DNA of 64,000 nucleotides. It comes from Cenococcum geophilum 1.58 (lineage: Eukaryota > Ascomycota > Dothideomycetes > Gloniales > Gloniaceae). Under the pieces are notes generated by a model, which made no database searches, had not been told where the DNA came from, and was given only the letters and a program-made list of their open reading frames with translations. This document shows, piece by piece, positions 35,501-47,349 of the stretch. Within the stretch, counting starts at the first letter, position 1, and every line of letters starts with the position of its first letter. Made by a program: the position numbers and the translations under genes. The stretch covers positions 487,785 to 551,784 of the forward strand of contig KV748186.1 in the NCBI GenBank assembly GCA_001692895.1. Direction: 5' to 3'.

Positions 35501-36380
35501 GAAGAAATTAGTTAAGTAGAAGCGGAAAGGATTAAACGCTAATTAAAAACCTATAAAACCACACTAGTCCAGCTCTATATTTGCCTATAAGCTTTAAATC
35601 TTTATAAACTTCCTAAAGCTATAACTCTGGAAAAATAAGGGCAAAGACTTTAATGTGCCTTTCACTAGCTTATTTTTAGAAGGTAATAAAAAAAAGGGCT
35701 ATACGCTCGACTATTATAAGAACCCTAATTAGTCTATATTTAAGTAAGAACTGCCTTCTATTATAGCTTTAAGTCCAAAAATAAATACCTTAAAGATAGT
35801 TCTTACTTAGCTAGGGACTAACTGCAAAGGTTATCCTAAGAAGTTAGTCATCTTTACAGCATTCCCAGTAGCCGCCTTTATTATTCATCTAGTACGTCTT
35901 ATCTATTCTTAAAGCAATATTTTTATATTCTAACGCTAGATTAGTATCTTCTTAATAGGTACAGACTAGGTAGCTGCGAGTTAGTTAGCGGTAGGCTTAA
36001 GATAGAAGAAAGGGAGACAATTGTTAAAGAATTCGAAAACAACCCCACTCTAAGATTCCTTATATTAACTACCGGCCTAATATCCGAAGTATACACTCTA
36101 ATTAAAGTAAGTAAAGTGTTTATATTTAAGCCACAGCCGCTACCTATAGTTAAAGCTTAGGCATTTAGACGTGCCTATAAAATTAAACAGCTAGAAGATA
36201 AAGTTATAGATATTAGGGCCGTATCTAGTAAGGTTAATATAAAGGTATATATTTAGCAGCAGGCTAAAAAACATAAGATCTTTATACTAGGCGCTTTCTC
36301 TAAAGCGCTAAAGTATTATATTAAAAAGAAGCGCCTTTCTAGTGCTTCGCTACTTAAGATTACTTAATATATATTAAAAC
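32560..36380 (+). pseudogene. SNF2-type ATPase/helicase relic, copy 2
   Basis: This is the better preserved of the two copies. The Walker A region near 34,350-34,400 reads CAD-IGLGKTVTIILIHLLN (the dash is a stop). A block near 35,325-35,405 (RRSINI..WFNNKPLIKINI) matches the SNF2 linker with a [ST]R..FxGxPLIxLP-like sequence. The C-terminal helicase lobe reads KLVIFTAFPVAAFIIHLVRL near 35,845 and YTLIKVSKVFILEPQPLP near 36,095, then an AQAxxRxxRxxQ-type motif VI stretch near 36,155. It ends about 36,370 (KKKRLSSASLLKIT). Numerous stops show it is dead. It lies about 6.1 kb from its partner at 26,590-30,160. Confidence 0.7.
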
Positions 36381-36699
36381 CAGGTTCTACTAATAAGGTT
36401 ATATAATAAGGTATAGACGGTTTCTTCTATATACTTAACTGGCTTAATTAATACCACTAGCTAAGCAGGCACTGCCTCTATAGTATACTAATTATAATAT
36501 ATTTTATAATACCTAGCTCTAAGTATATATAATAAAGATATTACAGTTATTACATATATATAAATATTATAAGAGAGGTAATAAATATAATATTTGCTAA
36601 TATAATATATTACAAATATTATAAATAATCGGTAGATATACCTATTTAGGTTTAGCCGCTATATAACTCCTTTTCCTTTACGCTAACCCCTACTTAATT

Positions 36700-37830
36700 A
36701 TAATAACCACTATAAACTACCCAACGACAATTAACAGCACTATACTGGGCATTTACGCGCAAATAGAACAACAATCCAAACCTATATTGCTTTCTTTAGT
36801 ATACAAGGCCCACGCGATAAAGAACTAGTTAGTAAAGTTTATCTACCTAAACCTAAAAATTAATAAAATATTATATAGCGATATTTATTCTATTATAGAA
36901 CAGGGACTTACAGATATTTAAATGCTTAGTTTATAACTAAATAAGGTTAGGAACCGGTTAAGACTTAATTAGGTATTTCGCAGTATAATTAAAACATTTC
37001 CTACTGTTTTTACAGGCATACTAGAACCTTAGCAGAGTAGGTATCTATCCGCAATTACCTAAAAATACAACAATAATTAAAAGCGTTAAGTATTAGATAA
37101 AGTAATAACCCTAGTATAAAACAAGTCCGTTACGCATCGTCTTAAATTAACTAATACACGCCAACTAAGCAAAGAAGACCTAGAGTTAGTTACTCGGAAC
37201 AGCCTTATATTCAGGACGGTATAAACTAAAGTAGTTTATAAAGGAGATAGCCGGGAAATACTATGTAATTACAGATACTTTACAGCTGGTAGTATACCAG
37301 ATAATAAAATTACGTCAACCAATCTAGACTTTAGTCTATTTACTAGCGTACTCTTAGAAGATATTAGCTTTAATCCCATAAAATATAGAATTTTCTATTA
37401 TAATAGCCGAGGAAGAAAGATAAAAGTTCTTACTAAACGAACCTAAAGGGCTGCTATAGATAAAATATATACTAAAGGACTTAATCGTTTTTATTTTATA
37501 GTAAAATATAAAGACTAAGGTAAAATAGATTATATAAACAATTTTAGTAATATTAGAAATATTCTAACGTATTTAAATAGGTACACTATACCCGGCTACT
37601 GCACCTATATATATAAAAACTATTATACCATAAGCTATTATAAGTAACTTATTATTAACGCTACCTAAAACACAACTGGAGTTAGAGAGGAATTGTTCTA
37701 GGCCTAAGGGTTTAAGGGCATCTATACAGGAAATTAGTAGTATACTTAGACCAACGGTTTCTATATATAAAGTAGAATTAGTAAGTAATAAATTAAAGCA
37801 GAAACAGGAGACCTCTATTTAGCCTAAGAA
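36700..37830 (+). pseudogene. Unidentified ORF relic (cargo candidate 1)
   Basis: A plus-strand frame is coherent with few interruptions from about 37,100 to 37,640: SVTHRLKLTNTRQLSKEDLE, ELVTRNSLIFRTV, GDSREILCNYRYFTAG, then FTSVLLEDISFNPIKYRIFY and YNSRGRKIKVLTKRT. I do not recognise the family. The coding-like character (amino-acid balance, stops mainly at Gln-like positions) argues for a former gene and not random A+T-rich DNA. Confidence 0.4.
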
Positions 37831-38249
37831 AAAAAAACCAAGGGCCTAATATTATATTTGTATTATACTAACCATCTCGCATACTATGCTATATTTTATA
37901 TACCTAATATTTCTAATATAGTGTCGATATATACACGGTTGTATATATTATGCTAGCTTAGCTAGATATACTAGATAGCTTAACCTAAGTAAGTAGGGCT
38001 TAAAATTAAAAAGCCCCTTCGCAATTTTTACTTTTCTCCTCTCTCTTATTAACAATCTATATTAGTACTCTTTCTATAGGCCATTAAATATATCTTTAAC
38101 ACTAATATATTAAACTAATACTATTCTCTACTATAGCTAAATTATCTAATATATAGGTTATTGCAGCGTCTAGCAGCTAGGTGCGACTTATATCCGCTTT
38201 ATAGTAGTAGTATATAGCTAATAAGGTAGAGCCTACAGTCTTAGCAAGA

Positions 38250-39750
38250 CTCGCGCATGTCTAAGGACGAATCCGATAGTAATAAGATTCCACTACACCC
38301 CTATCGCCCTCAAGACACTCGTCGCCGTAGGACTAATATAACTCAACATAAGCTTAAATCTGCCACCTATTCCAAGTCATTAGTTTATAAAATAGTAAGG
38401 CCTGCACACCTAGCATATAGATTAACCATTTACCTGCGTATATAGGGTTATCGTAACATATTACCTAATAAACGCCATTATTAACTAAGCACTACTAAGG
38501 ACGGAAGTACTAACGGTATAAAATAATTGAGATACGAACCAGAACTACTCTAGTAGGGGGTATAACGGCGGGCCGAGTTTAATTCTATACCCGCACACGC
38601 ACCTATACTAGCCTACGCTAGGCTGCTTATATAGGCTATAGTTATAATAGGCCACTTTAATCCTTCCTATAGACTCTCTCTATGGCCAGAAAGACAGAAG
38701 TTAGGCGTTAATGTACTAATTATTAATACTTGGCAAAAGGCTGGTTTAAATAATCGGGGGCGTATATTTAATAATGTTCGGCCTCTACCTAAACTAAAAG
38801 AAGCTTATAGGGCAAGTCTCTAAAATCTATACCTCCTACTAGTAATATTTAAAGTACTGCTAATATAGTATATGTCGCAAAACTATAGTTATTTAACTGT
38901 ATCGGCGACTTTAGATTATATATTCTAAGTAATGTTTATATAGTCGTATATACACATTATCTGTTCCTTAATACACTAAATACCTAAGCTCTAGTTTTTT
39001 AACTACTTAAAGATAATATATTTATATACGCATATCTAAAGCTTATAAGCCCTACTATATACTCCTAAAGTTTACCTACTAATAACGGAAGGGGAAACAA
39101 CGATTCGCAGCACCTATAATCATTAAGTGTATTACTTAATACTTTTTTAACCCGAACTTAAAAGGCCTAGCTTTACACCCCTAGACATCTAAGTATTTTT
39201 ACCCACTTTTAGCTTATACTATTATACTAATTACTACTTATATTTAATATATACTTACCAAATATAAAGAGGGAGGTCTGTAGTAAATAGTTAAAGTAAA
39301 TATAATAGAAGAACTAAACGGTACAAGTAATACTCTAATCTACCTATATATTATAAGATATTAATTTATAAAGCAATATACTATTAAATTTAGAAGATAT
39401 AGGACGCGTAAGCTTCTAATAGAAAAGTTAAACTACTATAGGTAATAGCTAGTCTTATTTAGAAGCAGATATATAAAACTAGTAACCTAGTTAAAAATAC
39501 GCATATAGTATATAATCTATATATAGACAACACTAATAATCTAGATAAGCTTAAGCTATATACAACCTAGTATAAGTTTAAGTTCTTAGTAATAGATGGC
39601 TTTCCTATCTCTAGTAATAATAACTTAGGGCCTATTAGTTTTTCCTCTTTTGCTTATATAGATAAGGTAACGCCAGTAAAAAGTAAAAATTTGGTTTTAG
39701 ATTAAAGAGTAAGTAAAAGCACATTTCTAATTATTACATTAATAACTTAA
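38250..39750 (+). pseudogene. Unidentified ORF relic (cargo candidate 2)
   Basis: It begins with an intact 62-codon ORF at 38257 (MSKDESDSNKIPLHPYRPQD, then a RRRR patch). Coherent stretches continue in the plus frames near 38,650-38,830 (GHFNPSYRLSLWPERQKLGV, then LPKLKEAYRASL) and near 39,060-39,200 (KVYLLITEGETTIRSTYNH, then FTPLDI). No family was recognised. The boundaries are guesses. Confidence 0.35.
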
Positions 39751-40137
39751 CTAGGGCACTTTACGCTTAACCCTAATCTCTTCGCCGCTAATAACTATAA
39801 ACAGCCCGCCTATCCAAAACTATAAGGCTTCTTGCTTTAGGGTTACTTAGCACTATAACTTAGATAATAAACCGTATATACTTAATATACTGTATATAAT
39901 AATACTAAATAAACTATAAAACTTACTAGGTATTAAAGAAGAAAATTTTCTTTAGTATACTTTTAGAACGAGGGAAAAGCTACTAGATAATAGTAGATTT
40001 AATATATTTTTAGAGTCTATATAGTAAAAGAAAAATAGCAATGTTAAAATAAGGCTAGAATTGCCTAAAAATAATAACCTAAATACGTAGTTACTTCCTC
40101 TAAGGTATATAGATAATATTTCACTTTCTAAAATATT

Positions 40138-40770
40138 ATAATTATTACGGTTATAAAAAATATTGCAATTATTGCAGTTATAGAAAATATTGCGACTATT
40201 ATAGTCGTGGGAAATATTATAACTATTATAGTCGTAGGAAATATTATAACTATTGCAGTTATAAGAAATATTGCGACTATTGTAGCTATAGGAAATATTG
40301 CGACTAGTATAATCGCGGGAAACATTATAAATATTACAACTATTGCAGTTGTAGAAAATATTACACTTATTATAGTCGTGGGAAATATTGCAACTATTGC
40401 AGTTGTAGGAAATATTGCGACTATTGTAGTCGTAGGAAATATTGCGACCATTGCAGTTGCGGGAAATATTGTGACCATTGCAGTCGCGGGAAATATTATG
40501 AATATTGCAGTTGTAGGAAATATTATGAATATTGCAGTCGTGGGAAATATTATAACTATTGCAGTCGTGGGAAATATTACAACTATTACAGTCATAGGAA
40601 ATATTGCGACTATTACAGTCGCGGGAAATATTATAAATATTATAGTTATAGGAAATATTACAATTATTGCAGTCGTAGGAAATATTGCGACTATTGCAGT
40701 CGCGGGAAATATTATAAATATTGCAGTTGTGGGAAATATTGCAACTATTACAGTTATAGGAAATATTATA
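40138..40770 (+). repeat. 27-bp minisatellite, about 23 copies
   Basis: The unit is close to GGAAATATTGCGACTATTGCAGTCGTA. As 27 is a multiple of 3, frames stay open: the plus strand reads a 9-residue repeat of the GNIATIAVV type for 200 codons, and the minus strand is also open for 155 codons. Units vary mainly by C/T and G/A. It lies 130 bp inside the right end of the 19.3-kb element. Confidence 0.9.
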
Positions 40771-40900
40771 ATTTTAAGATATAAGGTTGCTAAAGTGGCC
40801 CTAGGCTAGTATAAAGAAGTGTACATGAGCAGATCAGCGGATCCAGCTAAAATGACCCCAGGCCAGCCCCGGGCTAGCCCCTAGCTAGCCCCAACTACTC

Positions 40901-40918
40901 TCCCGTTTTCCTGACGTA
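40901..40918 (-). repeat. Right 18-bp terminal inverted repeat of the 19.3-kb element
   Basis: The reverse complement reads TACGTCAGGAAAACGGGA. The adjoining inner sequence holds several AGCTAGCCCC-type repeats. Confidence 0.8.
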
Positions 40919-41949
40919 GTTAATTATTTTATCTCATAAATTAGACGCTTTGTAGTAGAATTTGGTTACGGGGCAGGGAAAGTACGTGCATTCGGCTCCC
41001 TATTACCCTTAAATTCTTCCTTAAGCGTCCAAGAGCTTATGGGAGTCGTTTTAGTACAAACTAAGTATTTTAAAAATTAAAAATTGTATATTTTTACGAG
41101 CTATACCTTAACCATAGGAGTTATTATATATTTTATTAACATATTAGATTTTTAAGGTAATTATATCTTTATAAATATATACTATATATTAGTGAGTAGA
41201 TTTATAATAATATTATATAATAAAGCTTTAGCTTTATAACCTATTAAATTAACGGGTTGTAAATCTAGGTGTATAATTATAGCACCTGTTGTACCAAACG
41301 CGTGCTTACGCGTTTAGTACACCAGGTACGCGTTCACGCGTTCAGTGCACTAACCACTCGCTTATGCGTCTGGTGCACTTATAAAGCACTAACTAATTAG
41401 GGGGGAGGTGTATTAGTATATAGACCACGTAGTCTGCTTTATATAATTAACAGTCACCATCTAAACAAGTATACGATACTATATATATTTCATGCCCGTG
41501 GATACGATTTACTTATGCTATTAAGTTAGTACGAATACTAATTAGTAAGCGCGCATAGATTAGTAATTACTTAATACCTCCCCCTAAGCAATACACATAA
41601 TAGCAACCACCCGTTTAAACTCCTAGTACGACCTACTAGAAGGTTAGAAGTTAGGGATTATAGACTTATCTTTAACTCTATATACTTATTTAAGTCTTAA
41701 TATAGTTTATTAGAAGTTATAGACGCGAATATAGACCTATACGGAACCCCTATCCTTAACCCCCTTAAATCTTAAACCTCTTCGGACCTTTTACGAAAAC
41801 CCTTTACCCTCTTATAAACTATTACGGACCTATTAATTAATTTTACAGACCGTTATAAGACCTTCCCCACCCGTTATAAGCTGCTACTACCCGCTATGTA
41901 TTATACTATACTATAGTATGGTAAATATTAGTAAGTAAGTCAGCGAAGG
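40919..41949. other. Spacer with ACGCGT-rich repeats and a possible 191-bp MITE
   Basis: A CpG-rich patch at about 41,287-41,380 (ACGCGTGCTTACGCGTTTAG, then TACGCGTTCACGCGTTC) stands out in the A+T-rich surroundings. A short inverted-repeat unit follows (listed separately). The rest is A+T-rich and probably includes the leader and one end of the copia fossil, but I could not pair LTRs. Confidence 0.45.
41397..41587. repeat. 191-bp inverted-repeat unit, MITE-like
   Basis: TTAGGGGGGAGGTGTATTAG at the left is mirrored, with small gaps, by the reverse complement TTAGGGGGAGGTATTAAGTA at the right. There is no coding potential. It could be a miniature transposon or a chance pairing of LTR-end sequence. 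Confidence 0.35.
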
Positions 41950-44900
41950 TTAAAAGAAGTAGAGATAAGGAGTTAACGTTACGTCTATAAACGACGTTAA
42001 CAACTATATTAGTTTTAAAATCCTTAAATATAAACACTTTAAGCTTATAAATAACGACCTATAGGAGTAATACTAGGAAGACTTTACGGACTTTATAGAA
42101 GCTATTCTTAAGGCCTATAACCTTATTACTATTTATAAACTATAAACCCTTTTACGTAACTAAGGTATATAGGTTAAAAGGAATAAACGAGTTACTATTA
42201 TATAGTCCTTATATAACATAATACACAAAAAGGACTAAATAGAATAGACTAAAGAGGAAATCCTAGACCAGTTCTAAGAAATTAAGGAACTCTTTACTTC
42301 TTCTAAACTTAATATAATTGCTAGCCTTATACCTAACCCACTTAACTAAATTCGTCCTATAAACCTAAGCGGCTTTAAACTTAACCTTATTAGCTAAAAT
42401 ATACCCTACTCTTAAGTTACGGATTATAATATCCCTATAAACCAAAATACGGACTAAATTACCCCTACTATTTAAGTTACAGATCTGTAAGCTATATATC
42501 CGCAAGCTATAAATCTATAAGTTATAGATCTGCAACCTATCTAAGTAAAGACCTACGGTAAGGAGCTAGTTAACTTAGCTAAGCTCTATACCGATAAATC
42601 TAAGTACAGCGGTAAAAATAATAATTTTAACTTTAAACTAACTATCTTTATAGACCTCTGCCAGAAGGCTAATATTCCTAAATAAGAGTTTAGCTAAGCC
42701 TACTCTACTATACTACGCAGCCTAGCACTTAATTACTACTATACTAATCTTAAAAGTAACCCCCTTAGTATCCCCTTTAATAAGCTATATAAAGCTACCC
42801 ATAACTACTTTAAAGGACCAGAATATAGGCGTAATATCCTTACCTAATAGAATGCAACTAAGCTATAGACCGTAATTAACAAGAATACCAAAAAATTAAC
42901 TATAAAGTATCTATAAATCCTTATTAAAGACCTTTGGCACTTATAGCACGGCCTTAACGCCAAGCTTTAAACAGACGACTTCCTATATAATAAACTTATT
43001 ACAGCTTACTAGGAGGTAAAGCCCTATAAATACGCCTATTATAAGCCTATAGACACCTTAGCTGGCCTTATTAATAACCTATATTCCTCTATTATAACGT
43101 ATAAAGTCTTAAACCCACTAGGCAGCACTTAAGCCTTTACTATAGATATTTAATATCTATAGATAAACTTAGACGTCTACTTTACGGACCACTATTACCG
43201 CTAGTAACACCTATACCAACTAAGTCCTACCTATAACCCCTATAGCAACTCCCGTATAAAAGTATACCCCTATAAACAAATAAGCTAGAAATGCTTTATG
43301 TGTGGTAAGGAAGAATATTAGTCTATAAGGCATACCTAGGAAGAACGTAACAGGTCTAAAAAGAGATTTAATAAATAGATTAGCCAGTTTATCTTAGAAT
43401 ATAAAAAAGAGGAAAAAAAGGAGCCCCCTAATAAGTTAATAGAAGCCCTTATAATTAACTTTAACCTAAATAACTAGAAATAGGAGACCCTAGAGATATT
43501 CCTAACTACTTTTAGACCTTTTATAGATAGCTAAGCCTTTAATATTATAACCGTATTAGCCGACCGTTCCTTTATATACTTAGTTACGCCTAAAAACTAT
43601 TCTATAAGTACCCCTATTATAGACGTTATAGATTATAAACAGGACCTATTTGCATATATTACTATAGAACACTATACCCCTAAGGAATTCTACGGTGTTA
43701 TAATTAATATAGGCGCCTCTAAGAAGTCTACTATAGGCTATAGATAATACCTTACATATAGGACTACCGTAAATAATAATACGGATATTAATATTACGTA
43801 AACTGGGGCCGTAAACGTCTAATTTAGCATTAGCTTAACTATATTAATTAGATTAGTTGTAGTTAAGACCCTAATTAGCCTAGTTAACTTCCATATAGTA
43901 AAAGCAGACACCCCTTTCTTACTTTACCTTATAGATATAGATAGGTTATAGGTTTACTATAATAATATTATAAACACCTTAATCGGCCCCATAACTGCCC
44001 TAGGAAGTAAGTATATTACCCTACTAATTACACAATAATTTAGACACCCGTTCCTTATATGGGGAGAGACTTTACAAACCTATATTTAGGAATCTTTTAA
44101 CTATAACCCGTGCTACCTTACTAGTATAGAGATCCACTATCTATACCGCCGTTTCGGCTACCTATTAGCCGAAAAGCTATATAGAGTCCTTAAACGCTCT
44201 AGATATAACAACATTAATAGGAAGGCAGTTAATTACCTAACTAAATACTACTCCTTTTGCTAGAAATATAGACGTTCCCTAGGCTAATTTAAGTTCACCC
44301 TTTATAAGGACCTTAACTTTAACTACTTAGTATACGTAGATATTATATATATTAACGGCAGCCTAGTATTATATATAATTAATAAGGCAACCCGCTACTA
44401 AGCCGCCCATTAGTTATAAAATATATCTATAAAACACACTTAGGATATTTTACGGACCTACTAGATTAACATATACGTTAGACCTCCTAAGTATATTACC
44501 TACGACGCCGGTAGAAACTTTATTAGTAAGAAATTCCAATAGTATACTATAGCCATAGCTATATTAACAAAAGCTGTTCTAGTTAAGGCGTATTAGTCTA
44601 TTAGGCTTATTAAGCGAGCTTACCTAGCTCTATAGAGAGCTTATTAGATTATTATAGACGAGTATAAGGATATCTAAAAGGAACTAGCTTTACAGATAGC
44701 TATAAAAGCCATTAATAACACCACTAGCCCTAACGGACTAGTACCTACCCTCTTAGTTTATAGAGCCTACCTAAGAATAAGCAATCTAGGCCCCCTTACT
44801 CTATCTATTACAGAACAAGCAGCTATAATATAGAAGGTAATAGCCGAAATAATTAAATTACGGGCTAAACAAACTATTAATAACGCCCTATACTACCATA

Positions 44901-46900
44901 ATAGACCTAATACAACCTTAGTATATAACCTCCCGCTTAACTCTAAAGTCCTTATATAGCGTAAAAGCGGCAGTTAGAATGAACCTTACTATTTACTAGC
45001 CGTAGAAAACGAGACGTGCTGCGTATAGCTTCCTAGCGGGCTAACTAGCTTTAGAAGCACGTCCGTAAAACCCTACTTTTAGCCTAAAAACACCTATAAC
45101 GTTAAGCTAGATAAACTAAAAGCAACCACTAAACTAAATAAACTAGAAACGACTGCTAAATTAGATAAACTAGAGGCACCCTTACCTACCCTAGAGGTCC
45201 CCTAGAAACCCACTAAACCTACTAAACCTGCCGTAAAGTGTAGCTAAGGACGCCCCTATAAGAATCCTATAACAGAGAACTACTTAACCTCCGCAGGCAT
45301 ATCCGCAAAATAATCTCCGCCTATAGATATATTAGTTCTAGTATAGGAAACCCCTTTTACAAACTTACGGCGTAAAGAGATTAACAAACTATTTAAAAAG
45401 GGTATCTTTATAATTATAATGGAGAGAGACGTTCTACAAGGCGTCCGTATATTTAACTTACGCTTTATTAATAAGATTAAGCACCCTAGTACTAATAAAG
45501 CCTTTAAGAAATTAAGGCTTATTATGTAAGCTTATAATAACTAGGGAAAGGACCTAATCCTTACGTAATCACCTATAATTTAATAGGTTAGTTAACAGAT
45601 TATACTTATACTTATGCCTAGACTACAGTAAACTAAATCTATAGCCCTTTACTTATGGGATATCTTATAAGCCTATATACAGTCTAATACCTACCTAAGT
45701 AGAGATATCTTTATATAACTACCCTATAAGCTTAACCTATAACTAGAAATAATTTTATGGGTTATAAAACCTCTTTACGGAGTACTAGAAGCTAGAAACT
45801 ATTGGTTTAAAATATACCACTAGCACTATATTAGTAAACTTAAAATAGAATAGTTAACTTATAACCCCTACCTCCTATATAGCCTATTAAACAGCCTTAG
45901 TATTATTAGACTCTAAATAAACAATACCCTCTTCTTAGCAGACTAGATATTTACGGACGCTAAAGAGACTAAACTATAAAAAGCTAAGTTCCTGGCAAAG
46001 CTATAAAAGTAGTTAACTAAGTAGACTCCAATTAAGTTTAATAGAGGCTTAATTATATAAAAGGGTAACTTAATCTAGCTAACTTAGAAACGCTAAGCTT
46101 AAAACCTAAAGCTTATTATAGTAAAGCCTACAGACCTTACTAGTTCCTATAAAGAGACCTATAAAACCGTAAATATAAAGGACTAATACGCTGTATAGCG
46201 TGTAAGAGGCGCCTATATTACTATAGTCTGCTAACCTAAATCTACCTATAACTTATCCTTTACGGCCTAGGTAGTAAATCTATAAAAAGAAAATATTAAG
46301 CAGCTTAATAAGCGCATTTAGTGGCAAATTAATAATATAGTAAGGGAACTTACTTTTATACCACTAGACCTAAGTTTCCTTAGCTTACTAGCATTTATAA
46401 ACGCCTCCTTTACTAATAATAAAGACCTATTATTATAAATTAGCTTTATAATTATACTTATAGACCGTAATTAGGACGTAAATATACTATACTAGTCTTT
46501 AATTAAGTATAAATAAGTAACCTATAGTATACTAGCTTTTAAACTATATATACTAGCTTATAGATTTAATATAGCAGCCGCAATCAAATTAACGGTCTAG
46601 AAGATCCTATAACTGGAGCAGTTACCCCTAGTTTTATACACTAATTTAAAGTCCCTTTACAACTACCTAGTTAAACTAGGTATAATATAAGAGAAGAGGC
46701 TTATAGTCAACCTAATATACTTACATTAGGCCTATAAACGACGTAAGATTACGGAGGTTAAATAGATTAGTAGTGGAGATAACCTAATAGACGCTATAAC
46801 TAAGGCAAAGCCGTATTAAGCCTTTAAAACCCTAATTAATATAAATAAGCTTAACCTAAAAGTTATAGAATAGGTAGAACGGGACTAATAGAGTACCTAC
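41950..46900 (+). mobile_element. Fossil Ty1/copia retrotransposon
   Basis: Parts can be recognised in copia order on the plus strand: a gag-like region (about 42.0-43.4 kb) with a zinc-knuckle-like CFMCGK near 43,290, a protease region, an integrase (about 44.1-45.0 kb, with YDAGRNFISKKFQ), a reverse transcriptase (about 45.3-46.1 kb) and an RNase H (about 46.4-46.9 kb, with LYTNLKSLYNYLVKLG). The integrase-before-RT order makes it copia and not gypsy. It is broken throughout, with dozens of breaks. No convincing LTR pair was found, so the ends are approximate. Age cannot be judged from substitutions because RIP inflates them; it predates the strongest local RIP. Confidence 0.75.
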
Positions 46901-47349
46901 GGTACGCCTACGGCCTATTAGAAGGCCATACGTCTTATTATACAGCCTATTCTACGGACTATAAGCTATTAGGTAGAAAAACGGTAGAAAGCTATAATAT
47001 AACGGAGCCTTATAGTTAGGAACTACGGTGGACTCATTAATGGGCTAGGTATATAGGTATTGCAAGTAAGTTAATAACGTAATAATAACTAGTGGGGTAG
47101 TTACCTAACAGATTAACTCTAATTATATTCTAAGAATTACTATAAGAAAGGAACTATCTAGGTAGGGACTAAGGGTCCTTAAATACACAACCGTACTCCT
47201 ATAAAATCCTTCTTATACGTAATATACATATTATATATAAGGTATATAAGTTCCTCTTATTCCTCTTGTTTAATATATAGCACATTATATAACCTTAGTT
47301 ACTATTTTTTATTATATAGTTTTACGGGTTCCATCCTAGACCGTGCCTA
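46901..47349. other. A+T-rich spacer, no gene
   Basis: This probably holds the 3' end of the copia fossil (possible LTR remnant near 47,020-47,300) and the junction to the gypsy fossil. Nothing is firm. Confidence 0.35.

Larger units (their letters stand above)
21626..40918. mobile_element. 19.3-kb cargo-carrying Plavaka/CACTA-like DNA transposon, decayed
   Basis: An exact 18-bp inverted repeat, TACGTCAGGAAAACGGGA, marks both ends (21626-21643 and 40901-40918). Just inside both ends are G+C-rich subterminal motifs of the GGGGCTAGC type (near 21,680-21,710 and 40,855-40,893), a habit of CACTA-like elements. Inside, from left to right: a transposase relic (-), a repeat array plus SNF2 ATPase relic (+), a coiled-coil ORF relic (-), a second repeat array plus SNF2 relic (+), two unidentified ORF relics (+) and a 27-bp minisatellite. 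No LTR-element or tyrosine-recombinase hallmark was seen between the ends. A TTAA lies next to both ends but a target duplication is not secure. It is heavily RIP-altered. The alternative, that two unrelated elements share end sequences, is less likely given the exact match and shared subterminal motif. Confidence 0.65.

Noticed and set aside
40128-40809. Overlapping ORFs of 200 (+) and 155 (-) codons as genes
   Set aside because: They come from the 27-bp minisatellite; openness on both strands is an arithmetic effect. A role as the end of a cargo gene is not excluded but has no support.
21626-40918. A Starship-type element
   Set aside because: I saw no DUF3435 tyrosine-recombinase relic near either end, and the matching inverted ends plus the TPDILHQL transposase block point to a DDE-type element.
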